The position numbers were made by a program, and so were the translations under genes. This document shows, piece after piece, positions 1 to 7,640 of a DNA stretch of 40,417 nt. The DNA lies in assembly GCA_030612265.1 (NCBI GenBank), contig JAUWOE010000006.1, forward strand, positions 1 to 40,417. Reading direction: 5' to 3'. Source of the stretch: Promethearchaeum sp. Lineage in GTDB: Archaea > Asgardarchaeota > Lokiarchaeia > Sigyniarchaeales > Promethearchaeaceae. How positions within the stretch are numbered: the stretch's first letter is position 1; each line of letters starts with the position of its first letter. The notes under the pieces are model-generated. The model was not told the DNA's origin. It made no database searches and saw nothing but the letters and a program-made list of their open reading frames with translations.

Positions 1-28
1 GTTGTGGTATCACTCATCGTTATTACTA

Positions 29-83
29 TTATAAGATATCATTATTATTATTATAAGTAATTATTTACAGTTATAAGATATCA
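29..83. repeat. 13-nt direct repeat in AT-rich upstream DNA
   Basis: The 13-mer TTATAAGATATCA occurs at 29-41 and again at 71-83, with a partial copy (TTATAAG) at 51-57. The surrounding 1-235 is AT-rich and I see no gene in it. It may be part of an operator or just low-complexity DNA; no function can be assigned. Confidence 0.35.
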
Positions 84-235
84 ATTTTGTTTTGTTCTCT
101 AAAATGAGCCTCAAATGGATAAAATTCTTTCATTTAAAAGAAAACAGTTGTTCTGAAGGTAAATCGGGTTAAACTTCGTATATTTAGTAGATACTTAAAA
201 CTTTTATACTAATCCACCAGCATTTCTTGGATTTT

Positions 236-535
236 TTATTTAATTTCATTAATGGTTTTTGCATCCAATATTCCCAATTTTTTAATAAACCTTTGTCGAT
301 CTACTGTGCGAATTTGATCTATGACAATCCATCCCGTTTTACCTGCAAACCTTAATTTAACTCGAGTGGGATAGTCATGAGATTTTGTTGTCATTGGTGC
401 GAAAATTATAGTTTTTAAATATTTATTCATCTCATTAGGAGAAATCACTACGCATGGTCGAGTTTTTTTAATTTCATGACCAATTGTGGGATCTAAATTT
501 AATAAATACACCGAATATTGTTCAATTTTATTCAC
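236..535 (-). CDS. mazF: MazF/PemK-family mRNA interferase toxin
   Basis: This 99-residue protein has the MazF/PemK beta-barrel pattern. An N-terminal strand (YSVYLLNLDPTIGHEIKKTR) is followed by PCVVIS, and later come APMTTK and GWIVIDQIRTVDRQR. These match the core strands of the family, whose members are sequence-specific endoribonucleases acting on mRNA. The length is normal for the family. The gene lies 12 nt downstream of an AbrB/MazE-like gene on the same strand, the usual antitoxin-then-toxin order. The N-terminal strand and the RP-C segment look intact, so it is probably active. Family assignment is strong; the cleavage sequence cannot be read from this. Confidence 0.88.
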   Translation of the reverse strand: MNKIEQYSVYLLNLDPTIGHEIKKTRPCVVISPNEMNKYLKTIIFAPMTTKSHDYPTRVKLRFAGKTGWIVIDQIRTVDRQRFIKKLGILDAKTINEIK

Positions 536-547
536 AGGAATTTTAAA

Positions 548-802
548 TCACCAATCCCATGCTTCCAAATCAAATCCGTCATCGATTAGAAGTTCATCAT
601 CTTCAATCTTATGCATTTTTTTAAAAGCTTCTTCCCATTCTTTCCGGGGAGTATTGATTGATTTTATATGGATTTGCTTGGTTTCATCATCAATAATAAG
701 TTCTATCTTATTTTTAAGATTCAATCTTTCCAAAATATGCTTGGGGATTCTTATTCCTTTAGAATTTCCAATTTGAATCAGTTTAGTTTTTATTATTTCC
801 AT
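548..802 (-). CDS. AbrB/MazE-like antitoxin
   Basis: This 84-residue protein opens with a swapped-hairpin AbrB DNA-binding motif (KLIQIGNSKGIRIPKHILE, about residues 6-25). The C-terminal half is acidic (EDDELLIDDGFDLEAWDW), typical of the flexible tail that wraps and blocks a MazF toxin. It precedes the MazF-like gene by 12 nt on the minus strand, so the two are very likely co-transcribed and the antitoxin probably represses its own promoter. Toxin neutralisation is inferred from the fold and the pairing. Confidence 0.85.
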   Translation of the reverse strand: MEIIKTKLIQIGNSKGIRIPKHILERLNLKNKIELIIDDETKQIHIKSINTPRKEWEEAFKKMHKIEDDELLIDDGFDLEAWDW

Positions 803-837
803 ATAATTACAATGTAATTACGAGATAAAAAATATTA

Positions 838-1281
838 TTATTTGTTTGTGTTGATATTTGTAGAAGAATGAGATGAATTTTGACTCCAATCTTTAATTTT
901 TAATAGAGGAATCTTACTAAAGTGTTTTGTATTACGAGTAATTAATATTTCACTTTGATTAAGAACTATGCTTGCAATCAATACATCCATATCTCCGACA
1001 GGGTTCCCACTTTTGAGTAATTGCGCGTGAATTTGACTAAATAAATCTGCATCAATTAATTGAAAAGATAGAATTTCAAACTTCGCAAGAAAGTCTTTAA
1101 TATACCTAAGGTTTTTTGGGACATTATTAGTTAAATATGCACCTTCAAGCAATTCTGCATAATTAAAAATGGTTGTTTTCAACCTTTCTTCTTTATTGAA
1201 TAGTTCATTCAAATATTCTACTGCATATTTTGGTTTTTTTCTTAAGTAACTGATAATTAAATCAGAATCTATAACGACCAT
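838..1281 (-). CDS. vapC: VapC-family PIN-domain ribonuclease toxin
   Basis: This is a PIN-domain protein of 147 residues. The N-terminal acidic motif is VVIDSDLIISYL (Asp5 and Asp7), an inner acidic site lies in the NYAELLEGAYL region (Glu43, Glu46), and a C-terminal Asp pair lies in PVGDMDVLIASI (about residues 95-106). These are the metal-binding acids of VapC-type endoribonucleases, which cut tRNA or rRNA. Its ATG shares one base with the upstream VapB stop (TAATG), suggesting translational coupling. The Ser/Thr/Asn-rich C-terminus past about residue 133 is probably disordered. The RNA target is unknown. Confidence 0.88.
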   Translation of the reverse strand: MVVIDSDLIISYLRKKPKYAVEYLNELFNKEERLKTTIFNYAELLEGAYLTNNVPKNLRYIKDFLAKFEILSFQLIDADLFSQIHAQLLKSGNPVGDMDVLIASIVLNQSEILITRNTKHFSKIPLLKIKDWSQNSSHSSTNINTNK

Positions 1282-1538
1282 TATAATTTCTCCAAATTTA
1301 GGTTATCTAAACTTTTTCGTGGAATTTGTCGTGCTTTTTCGAGAATTTTCTCAATTTTATCCCATTCATCATCTTCAGCTAAAACTCCCGCGAAAGATTT
1401 AAAATCTTCTTCATCATTCGGCTCTTTTTTTAAATCTAATAATCGATCCACTAACTCTGAGAATGATTCATTTTGTTTTTTCTTTGATTTTAGACGTTTA
1501 TAGGTTTCAGGTGTTAGCGAGATTGTTTTTTGTACCAT
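1281..1538 (-). CDS. vapB: VapB-type antitoxin
   Basis: This small charged protein begins VQKTISLTPETYKRLKSKK, the ribbon-helix-helix start of archaeal VapB antitoxins, followed by an ESFSELVDRLLDL helix and an acidic then basic tail. I use the ATG at 1538 because it begins directly at the conserved strand; a longer frame to 1553 would only add MFFFI. The stop overlaps the VapC start by one base. Neutralisation of VapC and autoregulation are inferred from family and context. Confidence 0.82.
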   Translation of the reverse strand: MVQKTISLTPETYKRLKSKKKQNESFSELVDRLLDLKKEPNDEEDFKSFAGVLAEDDEWDKIEKILEKARQIPRKSLDNLNLEKL

Positions 1539-1618
1539 AATAAAGAAAAACACTATTTAACTATTTATATTTAACTACTTAAATTTATAAAAAATAAATA
1601 TAATATCTGCTCTGGTTC

Positions 1619-1638
1619 TTGGTGGCCCTCGAGGTCAA
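1619..1638 (+). repeat. possible degenerate tRNA 3'-end remnant
   Basis: On the minus strand this stretch reads as a GCC-A-CCA end preceded by a GAGG segment, resembling a tRNA acceptor end with encoded CCA. It sits in the gap between the VapBC pair and the broken nucleotidyltransferase gene, where a cassette boundary would be expected. The match to the tRNA-Sec end at 8920 is poor, so this is only a candidate. Confidence 0.2.
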
Positions 1639-1649
1639 GTAAAAATTAA

Positions 1650-2243
1650 TCAAAATGCTAATTTCTTTGAAAAATCTAATAGCCTATCTAATGTAGAAGA
1701 TAATTTCATCAAAGAAACTTTTTTTTTTAACCAATTCAGATCACAAGAGTCCTTATTATTAGCAAAAACATTAAGAAAATCAATAATATCATTATATTCG
1801 AGTAATTCGGAATCAGGGATATCAGAAATATCGCCTAAAAACCAAACTTTACCAAGTAGGATATATTCAACTGAAGCTATTTTAAGATTCATTTGATTAT
1901 AAGGTTCAATGACTCATGTATTAAGTGCTTCTATATCGATAGGCTTCTTTGCTATTTTAATATCCAACCGCATTACTGATAAATTATCAAAAATTGATGC
2001 ATTTGTGCTTTCTTTAAATGCCATTTGAACTTGCTCATGAAGTACATCAAAATTATTATCTTCTAATTTTTCAAGGAATTTTGAAATTTTTTCTGGATTA
2101 TTTTCAAGAATTAGATCAATATCGGTTGTCGTTCGAGCTCTTCCTCTAATAATTGCTGCTAATCCTCCGATAATAACATAATCTAGCTGAATTTCTGATA
2201 TAATTTTCTCTAATCTGGAGAGGATATTTTCAATTTCTGCCAT
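1650..2243 (-). pseudogene. nucleotidyltransferase (MNT/AbiEii-like) gene interrupted by an in-frame TGA
   Basis: The first 109 codons encode a nucleotidyltransferase core. A GGLAAIIRGRARTTTDIDLIL segment gives the GG...DxD motif of the MNT/AbiEii superfamily, followed by RLDIKIAKKPIDIEALNT. A TGA stop at 1914-1916 then ends the frame, but the same frame continues for 87 codons (VIEPYNQ, then MNLKIASVEYILLGKVW...) to 1650. The downstream part resembles the helical C-terminal region of the same family. A CGA to TGA change would explain the break. Selenocysteine insertion is conceivable because tRNA-Sec is nearby, but there is no sign that a Cys/Sec is needed here. The gene overlaps its upstream partner by 14 nt. 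Confidence 0.7.
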
Positions 2244-2514
2244 TTGATGTTCTTCTCCTCATTTTTTTTAAATTATGATCAATTTCTATTAGCTTCTTCA
2301 TTTTTTCATGTATTTCTTGTTTCGATGCATCAGGATACTTGTTTTCAAGTCCAATACGAATAGATTGAAACATGTTATGTGTTAAACTATCAGTGATATC
2401 CAAAGGATGATGTCCTTTTTTAATTAAATATTGAAAATGTTCCCAATCTCTAAGAAATTTTGAAATTCTTCGAGTTAAGCGTTCATTCTTGGATTCAATG
2501 ATATAATTTTCCAT
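2230..2514 (-). CDS. small helical partner of the nucleotidyltransferase (possible toxin-antitoxin pair)
   Basis: This 94-residue helical charged protein contains RISKFLRDWEHFQYLIKKGHH and a C-terminal EKMKKLIEIDHNLKKMRRR. I do not recognise a catalytic motif. Its last 14 nt overlap the start of the nucleotidyltransferase gene, so the two are translated together. Paired nucleotidyltransferase and small helical genes are a common toxin-antitoxin layout in archaea (HEPN/MNT and related), and that is the likeliest role, but the RX4-6H HEPN motif is not evident. Confidence 0.6.
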   Translation of the reverse strand: MENYIIESKNERLTRRISKFLRDWEHFQYLIKKGHHPLDITDSLTHNMFQSIRIGLENKYPDASKQEIHEKMKKLIEIDHNLKKMRRRTSNGRN

Positions 2515-2577
2515 CAGTTATTACCTTAACATTATTATATATAATTCTGGGTTTTAAAACTATGTGTATTTAAAATT

Positions 2578-2798
2578 ATGAAAGAAGCAAAGTATGAGAA
2601 AAAAATGAACGTATTGAAACTGACATAATAGTGTTCTATATACTTTCGGGGATTATTCTTATCGCTGGAGGCATTTTACTAGCAATGAATCGGAAAGTTG
2701 CACGTATCCTTATTCTGGTGGGAGGAATTCTTGGAATTAAAGATATTGGACTCATCGCTCTGATGGTTTTACTTATTTTTATCAAGAAAGAGGAGTAG
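2578..2798 (+). pseudogene. small two-helix membrane protein, apparently frameshifted in a poly-A run
   Basis: From about 2598 to the TAG at 2796-2798 an open frame encodes a hydrophobic protein with two membrane helices (FYILSGIILIAGGILLAM, then ILILVGGILGIKDIG-LIALMVLLIFI) and a KKEE tail. No ATG starts this frame. An ATG at 2578 in another frame gives MKEAKYEKK. Adding one A to the run at 2599-2605 would join them into a 73-residue protein. Alternatively translation starts at GTG 2631 and makes 55 residues. Either the gene is decayed, the sequence has a homopolymer error, or slippage is used. Confidence 0.5.
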
Positions 2799-2831
2799 AA
2801 TTGGTTTAGGTGATTAAAAATTATTTAATAA

Positions 2832-2844
2832 TTTTTTTTTTTTT
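2832..2844 (+). terminator. poly-T transcription terminator
   Basis: An unbroken run of 13 T residues lies 34 nt after the stop of the small membrane gene. Archaeal RNA polymerase terminates at such T-tracts without needing a hairpin. Confidence 0.5.
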
Positions 2845-2892
2845 GAATTAGATTTTCATTATATCATGAAAAAAGGGTTGTAATAAGTTTTT

Positions 2893-2911
2893 AATGGCTT
2901 TGAGGGGGAAT
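2893..2911 (+). repeat. degenerate copy of the tRNA-Sec 3' end (cassette boundary)
   Basis: AATGGCTTTGAGGGGGAAT matches the complement of the tRNA-Sec 3' end at 8918-8939 after a 3-nt deletion and one C to T change. It has the same orientation as the copies at 3951 and 5059. It separates the small membrane gene from the flavoprotein gene. From here to 3212 I see no gene, only AT-rich DNA. Confidence 0.55.
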
Positions 2912-3212
2912 ATGTTTTCTTGTTTTCCAAGTGTTAAGCTATGGGATGTTTTCATAGTCGATATTATTCATCGTGTATCTATTCTAGCATATTCGTGGTT
3001 GTAGCTTAGTTTGACAATTTATCAAATTTTATAATAAAAATGAATGGTTAAACTTCTTTAGTCTTAAAAAATATCGAAGAGTTCTATCATTGAATTTTCA
3101 AATATAAAAACTCCATAATGGATTGTTCTTTAATAAAATTGTTAGGAATCGAAAGGAAACAAATAAAATATTTAAAGCAGAATAACAAACTGAGATAACG
3201 AGTTAACAGAAA

Positions 3213-3878
3213 ATGAAAATTATAGGTATCAGTAGTAGTGGGAGAAAAGCTTCTTATTCAAAAAGAATCGTTAAAAATATTCTAGAAGAATCTGGTATTG
3301 ATTATGAAATGATTCATCTAGCTGAATTGGATATTAAAGGTTGTTTAGGGTGCCTTAAATGTGCAAAAAATAATAAATGTGTACAAAATGATGATTTTCA
3401 AGCAATTGTAAATAAAATAAATGAAGCTGATGCCCTAGTTTTTGGGGGATCTAATTATTATGGTGTGTTAAACGCTATTGGACATGTTTTTTGGGAACGA
3501 ACTTTTTCTTTACGACACCGTGAATCTTTTCTGTTCGCAGGTAAATTGGGTATTGCTGTTGGACTGAATCGTGACAGTGATAAACAAGAATCCACTAAAT
3601 TTATAGAAAAAATGATGCTTAGTAATAAAATGGCAGTTATTGCCACTTTCACAGATTCAGGGCATGAGCAATGTTATGACTGTGGATTTGGTCATAATTG
3701 TGTGGTTGGTAATGTTTTCGCTAATATGGGTTTAACTACGTCTGAATTAGCTGAAAAAAATCGACCCGTTGAATATGGAATCGATGTTCAAAATAAAGCT
3801 AAGGCAATAGGAAAGATGTTAGGATCTATCTTATCAGCAAGAAAAAACACGAAAGTTAAGAAGGAAGAGAATAAATGA
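3213..3878 (+). CDS. iron-sulfur flavoprotein of the NADPH-dependent FMN reductase family
   Basis: This 221-residue flavodoxin-fold protein opens KIIGISSSGRKASYSKRIVK, the FMN phosphate-binding loop of this family. At residues 44-56 is a compact CLGCLKCAKNNKC motif (CX2CX2CX5C), as in archaeal Isf proteins where it binds a 4Fe-4S cluster. ALVFGGSNYYG follows as the second FMN contact. It probably passes electrons from ferredoxin to a small acceptor or oxygen species. A further CYDCGFGHNC motif near residues 151-160 is unusual. It is the only gene between the tRNA-end repeats at 2893 and 3951. The physiological partner is unknown. Confidence 0.85.
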   Translation: MKIIGISSSGRKASYSKRIVKNILEESGIDYEMIHLAELDIKGCLGCLKCAKNNKCVQNDDFQAIVNKINEADALVFGGSNYYGVLNAIGHVFWERTFSLRHRESFLFAGKLGIAVGLNRDSDKQESTKFIEKMMLSNKMAVIATFTDSGHEQCYDCGFGHNCVVGNVFANMGLTTSELAEKNRPVEYGIDVQNKAKAIGKMLGSILSARKNTKVKKEENK

Positions 3879-3950
3879 TAAAAAGTGTATAGAGATCATC
3901 CTTACATGGCCTTGAGAAGACTAGAGACATATCAATGAAATAACAGAAGG

Positions 3951-3970
3951 TGGCGGCTCTGAGGGGGAAT
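3951..3970 (+). repeat. exact 20-nt copy of the tRNA-Sec 3' end (putative att site)
   Basis: These 20 nt are identical to 8920-8939, covering the encoded CCA, the discriminator and the 3' acceptor strand into the T-arm of tRNA-Sec, in the same orientation. The next base differs (T for C). No other tRNA part is present, as expected for a recombination core site. Confidence 0.8.
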
Positions 3971-4031
3971 TGAAAAATATTTTGATACTATCGGTATCAA
4001 TTCGATTTCAATAACCAATAAAAAAAAAATC

Positions 4032-4811
4032 CTACATTACATAATGATAAATGTAAATATAATCAAATATCCCGCAATCTTCTTTTCTCAATTTGGTGTA
4101 TTTAGCTAGAAATTTAGCTTCAAATGGCGCAGTTGGCTTTTCATTCGAACGGTGGTTATGATAGTCTTTAAAACGCTTTAAATATTGATCTACTAATTTT
4201 CTAGCTTCTTCATATGCGTCTGAACAATATTCAAATGCAGTATGACATATTTCATAAGGAACTTTGGGATGTTTAGTATTAAATTTCTGTATTAATTCCC
4301 CCTTTTTCTCAATAATCTCTTTTTCTCCTGAATTTTTCCAAAAGCAGATCGTTCCTCCTTCGCTTAACTCTTTATAAAAGAATGCATGATCAAATCTTTC
4401 AGCAAAATGTAATGCATCTACGAAGACCATTCTTGGTGCATTTCGTAGTAGTACATCATCATTATCGATAGTTTTCAAAAGAAATTCATATGGATGGTCC
4501 TTTGCTTGAAATTTATCTACCGTTTTTATTTCAATTTTCTCCAAAAAATCGCTAATCCGATCCCAGACTATGTCTTTATTCCCACTTGATGGAATACGTA
4601 CCGATTCACAGAAATTTTGTAATTCTATCTTTAAAATATTATCAAACAATGAGTTTTCGTTAAAATTTGGGTGTTCCATCAATTTGTTAATGAAATTATC
4701 TCCCGATTTCTTATGAGAGATATTATAATGTGTGAGGAATTCAGAAATTCTTGATTTAGAGAAGTAAGAAAGAAAAATGACTAATTTATTCATACTTTTA
4801 TTACTTTTCAA
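4032..4811 (-). CDS. unknown protein with two SAP-like helical N-terminal segments
   Basis: I do not recognise this 259-residue protein. The N-terminal 40 residues (KLVIFLSYFSKSRISEFL...GDNFINKLM) and residues about 65-92 (ELQNFCESVRIPSSGNKDIVWDRISDFLE) each look like a SAP-type helix-extended-helix, a small nucleic-acid-binding unit. The rest is mixed alpha/beta, with DNDDVLLRNAPRMVFVDALHFAERFDHAFFY and a basic RFKDYHNHRSNEK stretch. No membrane segment or signal peptide is seen. It is the only gene between the repeats at 3951 and 5059. Nucleic-acid binding is only a guess. Confidence 0.6.
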   Translation of the reverse strand: MKSNKSMNKLVIFLSYFSKSRISEFLTHYNISHKKSGDNFINKLMEHPNFNENSLFDNILKIELQNFCESVRIPSSGNKDIVWDRISDFLEKIEIKTVDKFQAKDHPYEFLLKTIDNDDVLLRNAPRMVFVDALHFAERFDHAFFYKELSEGGTICFWKNSGEKEIIEKKGELIQKFNTKHPKVPYEICHTAFEYCSDAYEEARKLVDQYLKRFKDYHNHRSNEKPTAPFEAKFLAKYTKLRKEDCGIFDYIYIYHYVM

Positions 4812-5058
4812 AATTAAAAAATATTTCTATCGGTATCCATATAAAAATTTTTTATCTAAAAATGGATATCAACAGCTTCGGATTACCCCATCTGGACTTG
4901 TAATGTATGAGAAGAGAATAGAGTAAAGCAAGGGATCTTCCATTATTAACCTTCTTATCTTGGTTTAATGTCTGGCTAACAAAATATCTATATAATTTTC
5001 AAAAAATTTTTTTCCAATTCCTGAGATTTCATAAAATATCTACTTGTGAAATTATTGT

Positions 5059-5082
5059 ATGGCGGCTCTGAGGGGGAATCGA
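5059..5082 (+). repeat. exact 24-nt copy of the tRNA-Sec 3' end (putative att site)
   Basis: Positions 5059-5082 are identical to 8919-8942, from the base next to the encoded CCA into the T-loop of tRNA-Sec, in direct orientation. The similarity stops abruptly on both sides. It separates the SAP-like gene from the RNA methyltransferase gene. The region from 4812 to here holds no gene I can see. Confidence 0.85.
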
Positions 5083-5146
5083 TGGGAGTATAAAAATTAT
5101 ATTTCGATAATTATATGAATAGGAGAGTGTTCCTATATAAATAATA

Positions 5147-6592
5147 GTGGAACCTTACGCGTTAAAAAAATGTCTCGAAATTCTCACGGATTATTTGGAA
5201 TACTCCAATTATTCATTAGAATCTAGGCTACATAATCGGGATGATAAACATTTTATCCCTCAGAAAACCTATTCAGTGATTTTAAAGGATTTACGAGGAA
5301 TCATAAGATGGTTTAATAAAATTCAATTTGCTACTCAAAAAACCTTACGTGCTTTGAATTTGGGTTCAATAACAGATTTACAGCGGTCCGAATTGTACTA
5401 TTGTGTATATTGCATGCATTGGAAGCACGTGTCACATAAATATCTTCAAAAAGAATTTGATGATCTCCAGGCAACATTCCCTGATCATACAATCCCAGTT
5501 TGGAATTCCCTCTTATTCCAATTCTTAGAGAAATTTAGCCATTTTTCTTGGGAAATAGCCCTTAAAAATAAATCCTTATCAGAAAAAATAAGCATATCTC
5601 AAGCAGTTCCTTCTTTTTTTGTGGAACACTTAATCCCAGTCATGTCGGAACAAAAAATACAAGCCAATGCTAAAGCAATGAATCCCTTTAAGGATCAAAA
5701 TTTTATCACGCTCAGAATAGTTCTCGACAAAGGAAATGATGAAAAATTGGTTACTTTAACCAGAGATAAATGTCTTCAATATATGCATCAAAATGGGATT
5801 AAGACTAAAACTGATTCTGATATCCCCTTTCTAATTCATATTCCAATGGATCAACGTAATCTTATCTCAAAATCTCAATTATATCAATCAAATAAAATAA
5901 TTTTTCAAGATAAATCCGCAGTTATAGCATGTTTATTAATCGATCCGCAACCTTTGGAACTAATTCTTGATGTTGCTGCCGCCCCAGGGATGAAAACAAG
6001 ATTAATCCAAGAATTGACCTTCTTTCAAAGCGTAATCATCAGCGGGGATATCCACCGAGACCGTCTTAAAAAAACTAAAAAATTACTGGATCAATTGAAT
6101 ACAAAAAACACCCACCTCATCCAATGGGATGGAGCTAAATTACCTTTGCGAGTTGGAGTTAATTCTGAGCGACAAATGTTTGATAAAATTCTGTTAGATG
6201 CTCCATGTTCGGGATCAGGTACTTTTTTAAATGATCCTGAGATGAAGTGGCACCAAAATAAACACATTTTGCTAAAAAATGTCATTATTCAAGAAAAAAT
6301 CTTGAAACAGCTTAAAAATTATATACAAATGGGAACGACCTTGGTCTATGCAACTTGCAGTTTATATCCCGAGGAAGGGGAATATCAGATAATTAAACTA
6401 ATTAACAAGCCTTGGTTTCAAGATTTGACCCCTCAACCTTTAATTAAAGGTATTTCTCCTCCATATTTTATCAATGAATCTCTAAAAACATTGATTTCCA
6501 CTCAAGAAAAAAGAATTATTGGATTGGGGCGAATTTTTCCTGCTAAACATCATACTCAAGGTTTCTTTTTTGCCAAATTTACCCGCTATTAG
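5147..6592 (+). CDS. RsmB/NOL1/NSUN-family RNA (cytosine-5) methyltransferase
   Basis: The C-terminal half has the RNA m5C methyltransferase motifs. LILDVAAAPGMKTRLIQEL (about 269-287) is the SAM-binding motif I. ILLDAPCSGSGTF (about 347-359) holds the motif IV Cys, and LVYATCSLYPEEGE (about 405-418) holds the motif VI Cys that attacks cytosine. The first ~180 residues are helical, as in RsmB/NSUN6-type proteins that bind RNA through an N-terminal domain; a PUA-like part may lie in between (residues ~190-250). The start is GTG at 5147, with a purine-rich AGGAGAG about 20 nt upstream. It is the only gene between the repeats at 5059 and 6686. Target RNA unknown. Confidence 0.88.
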   Translation: MEPYALKKCLEILTDYLEYSNYSLESRLHNRDDKHFIPQKTYSVILKDLRGIIRWFNKIQFATQKTLRALNLGSITDLQRSELYYCVYCMHWKHVSHKYLQKEFDDLQATFPDHTIPVWNSLLFQFLEKFSHFSWEIALKNKSLSEKISISQAVPSFFVEHLIPVMSEQKIQANAKAMNPFKDQNFITLRIVLDKGNDEKLVTLTRDKCLQYMHQNGIKTKTDSDIPFLIHIPMDQRNLISKSQLYQSNKIIFQDKSAVIACLLIDPQPLELILDVAAAPGMKTRLIQELTFFQSVIISGDIHRDRLKKTKKLLDQLNTKNTHLIQWDGAKLPLRVGVNSERQMFDKILLDAPCSGSGTFLNDPEMKWHQNKHILLKNVIIQEKILKQLKNYIQMGTTLVYATCSLYPEEGEYQIIKLINKPWFQDLTPQPLIKGISPPYFINESLKTLISTQEKRIIGLGRIFPAKHHTQGFFFAKFTRY

Positions 6593-6685
6593 GGTTTAGT
6601 TTAACTATAGTTAATCGATATAAGTGTTAAAAAATCAGCTAAAATATTTGGTATTTAAGTGTTAAACAATAGTTAAACTTTAAGA

Positions 6686-6710
6686 GCGGCTCTCGAGGGG
6701 AATCGAATCC
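6686..6710 (+). repeat. diverged tRNA-Sec 3'-end copy (cassette boundary)
   Basis: GCGGCTCTCGAGGGGAATCG followed by AATCC matches the complement of the tRNA-Sec T-arm and acceptor strand with one inserted C, one missing G and one substitution. It continues slightly further into the T-arm than the other copies. It lies between the methyltransferase and the TetR gene. The following 6711-6914 has no gene I trust. Confidence 0.6.
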
Positions 6711-6914
6711 TGACACATCAAATTGATACTCACACTGTGTACACTGGAATTCATCCCAGTCTTCTGCTTGTGTCAATCACTTTTGACCACGGGATGGGCA
6801 AATATCAGACTTGGAAGATTCTCCCTTAAAAAAATATTTAAAGATTCTATCTTCAATTCTCTACTTCATACTCAATTCTCGATCAAAATTAAGGAATCAA
6901 GAAAGTTTGATAAT

Positions 6915-7508
6915 TCAATTTGAAAAAATTTTATCATATTTTCCCTGAATCGCATGTTTGATATTGTACTCCGTCATGGAATAAAGATATTGAGCGATAA
7001 CATCTTTTGAGTGAACCATACCTTCTTCCATCCATCTTTTCAACACGGTGAAAAGCCCCCCTGTGAAATACTCAGTTAGGTATAGAAGAAGCGTGGGTTC
7101 GAATTTTAATTTGAGTTTATCAAGAAGGAGTGGAGTCAAATATCCGATATAATGCTGGAATTGCTTGAGGAGCAAATACTCTTTCCCTGCTCTGAGTAAG
7201 TTTCCAATGAGTTCTTTTTGATTTTCAAATTCACCCAGAATCACATAAATAAGGTCTAAACTTACTTCTGGGCTCTTTTCAAGAAAGGAAGACATGGTTC
7301 CTGTAAATGTTTCAAACACAATGTCAATACAGGAGATCAGCAGATCATCGACTGTTTTGAAATGAATATAAAAGGTGGGACGTGCAATATCGGCCCTATT
7401 GGTTATTTTGGATATGGAAATTTTATGGTAAGGAAGTTCTTTCATCAATTCCAGTAGTGCATCCTGCATCCATTTCTGGGTACGTTTTGATCGTCTATCA
7501 GTTTTCAT
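6915..7508 (-). CDS. TetR/AcrR-family transcriptional repressor
   Basis: This protein of 197 residues starts with a TetR DNA-binding domain. RTQKWMQDALLELMKE is helix 1, and the helix-turn-helix KISISKITNRADIARPTFYIHFKTVDDLL (about 29-57) contains the family FYIHFK signature. The rest is an all-helical ligand-binding and dimer domain with no known ligand motif. It is divergent from the CruF-like membrane protein gene with a 132-bp gap holding two direct repeats, so that gene is the probable target. Confidence 0.9.
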   Translation of the reverse strand: MKTDRRSKRTQKWMQDALLELMKELPYHKISISKITNRADIARPTFYIHFKTVDDLLISCIDIVFETFTGTMSSFLEKSPEVSLDLIYVILGEFENQKELIGNLLRAGKEYLLLKQFQHYIGYLTPLLLDKLKLKFEPTLLLYLTEYFTGGLFTVLKRWMEEGMVHSKDVIAQYLYSMTEYNIKHAIQGKYDKIFSN

Positions 7509-7556
7509 TTTCTAACTATCAATATATATAAAGAAGGGTAGTTTAAAAATAAATAA

Positions 7557-7594
7557 CATTTATATTAGAATATACATTTATAAATTAGAATATA
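7557..7594. promoter_or_regulatory. tandem direct repeats in the TetR/CruF divergent promoter
   Basis: CATTTATATTAGAATATA at 7557-7574 is followed at once by CATTTATAAATTAGAATATA at 7575-7594, the second differing by a 2-nt insertion. They lie midway between the two divergent genes, where a TetR operator would block both promoters. The operator role is inferred from position. Confidence 0.5.
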
Positions 7595-7640
7595 ATTGTA
7601 ATGTATAACTAAACATTTCATTATATGGGAAGGATTTAAA

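Noticed and set aside
3951-3970. The repeats as additional complete tRNA genes
   Set aside because: Only the 3' acceptor strand and part of the T-arm are present; no anticodon arm or 5' strand follows.
6723-6923. 66-codon frame between the degenerate tRNA-end repeat and the TetR gene
   Set aside because: It starts at TTG without a ribosome site, overlaps the TetR end, and the product has no motif. I treat this stretch as non-coding or decayed.
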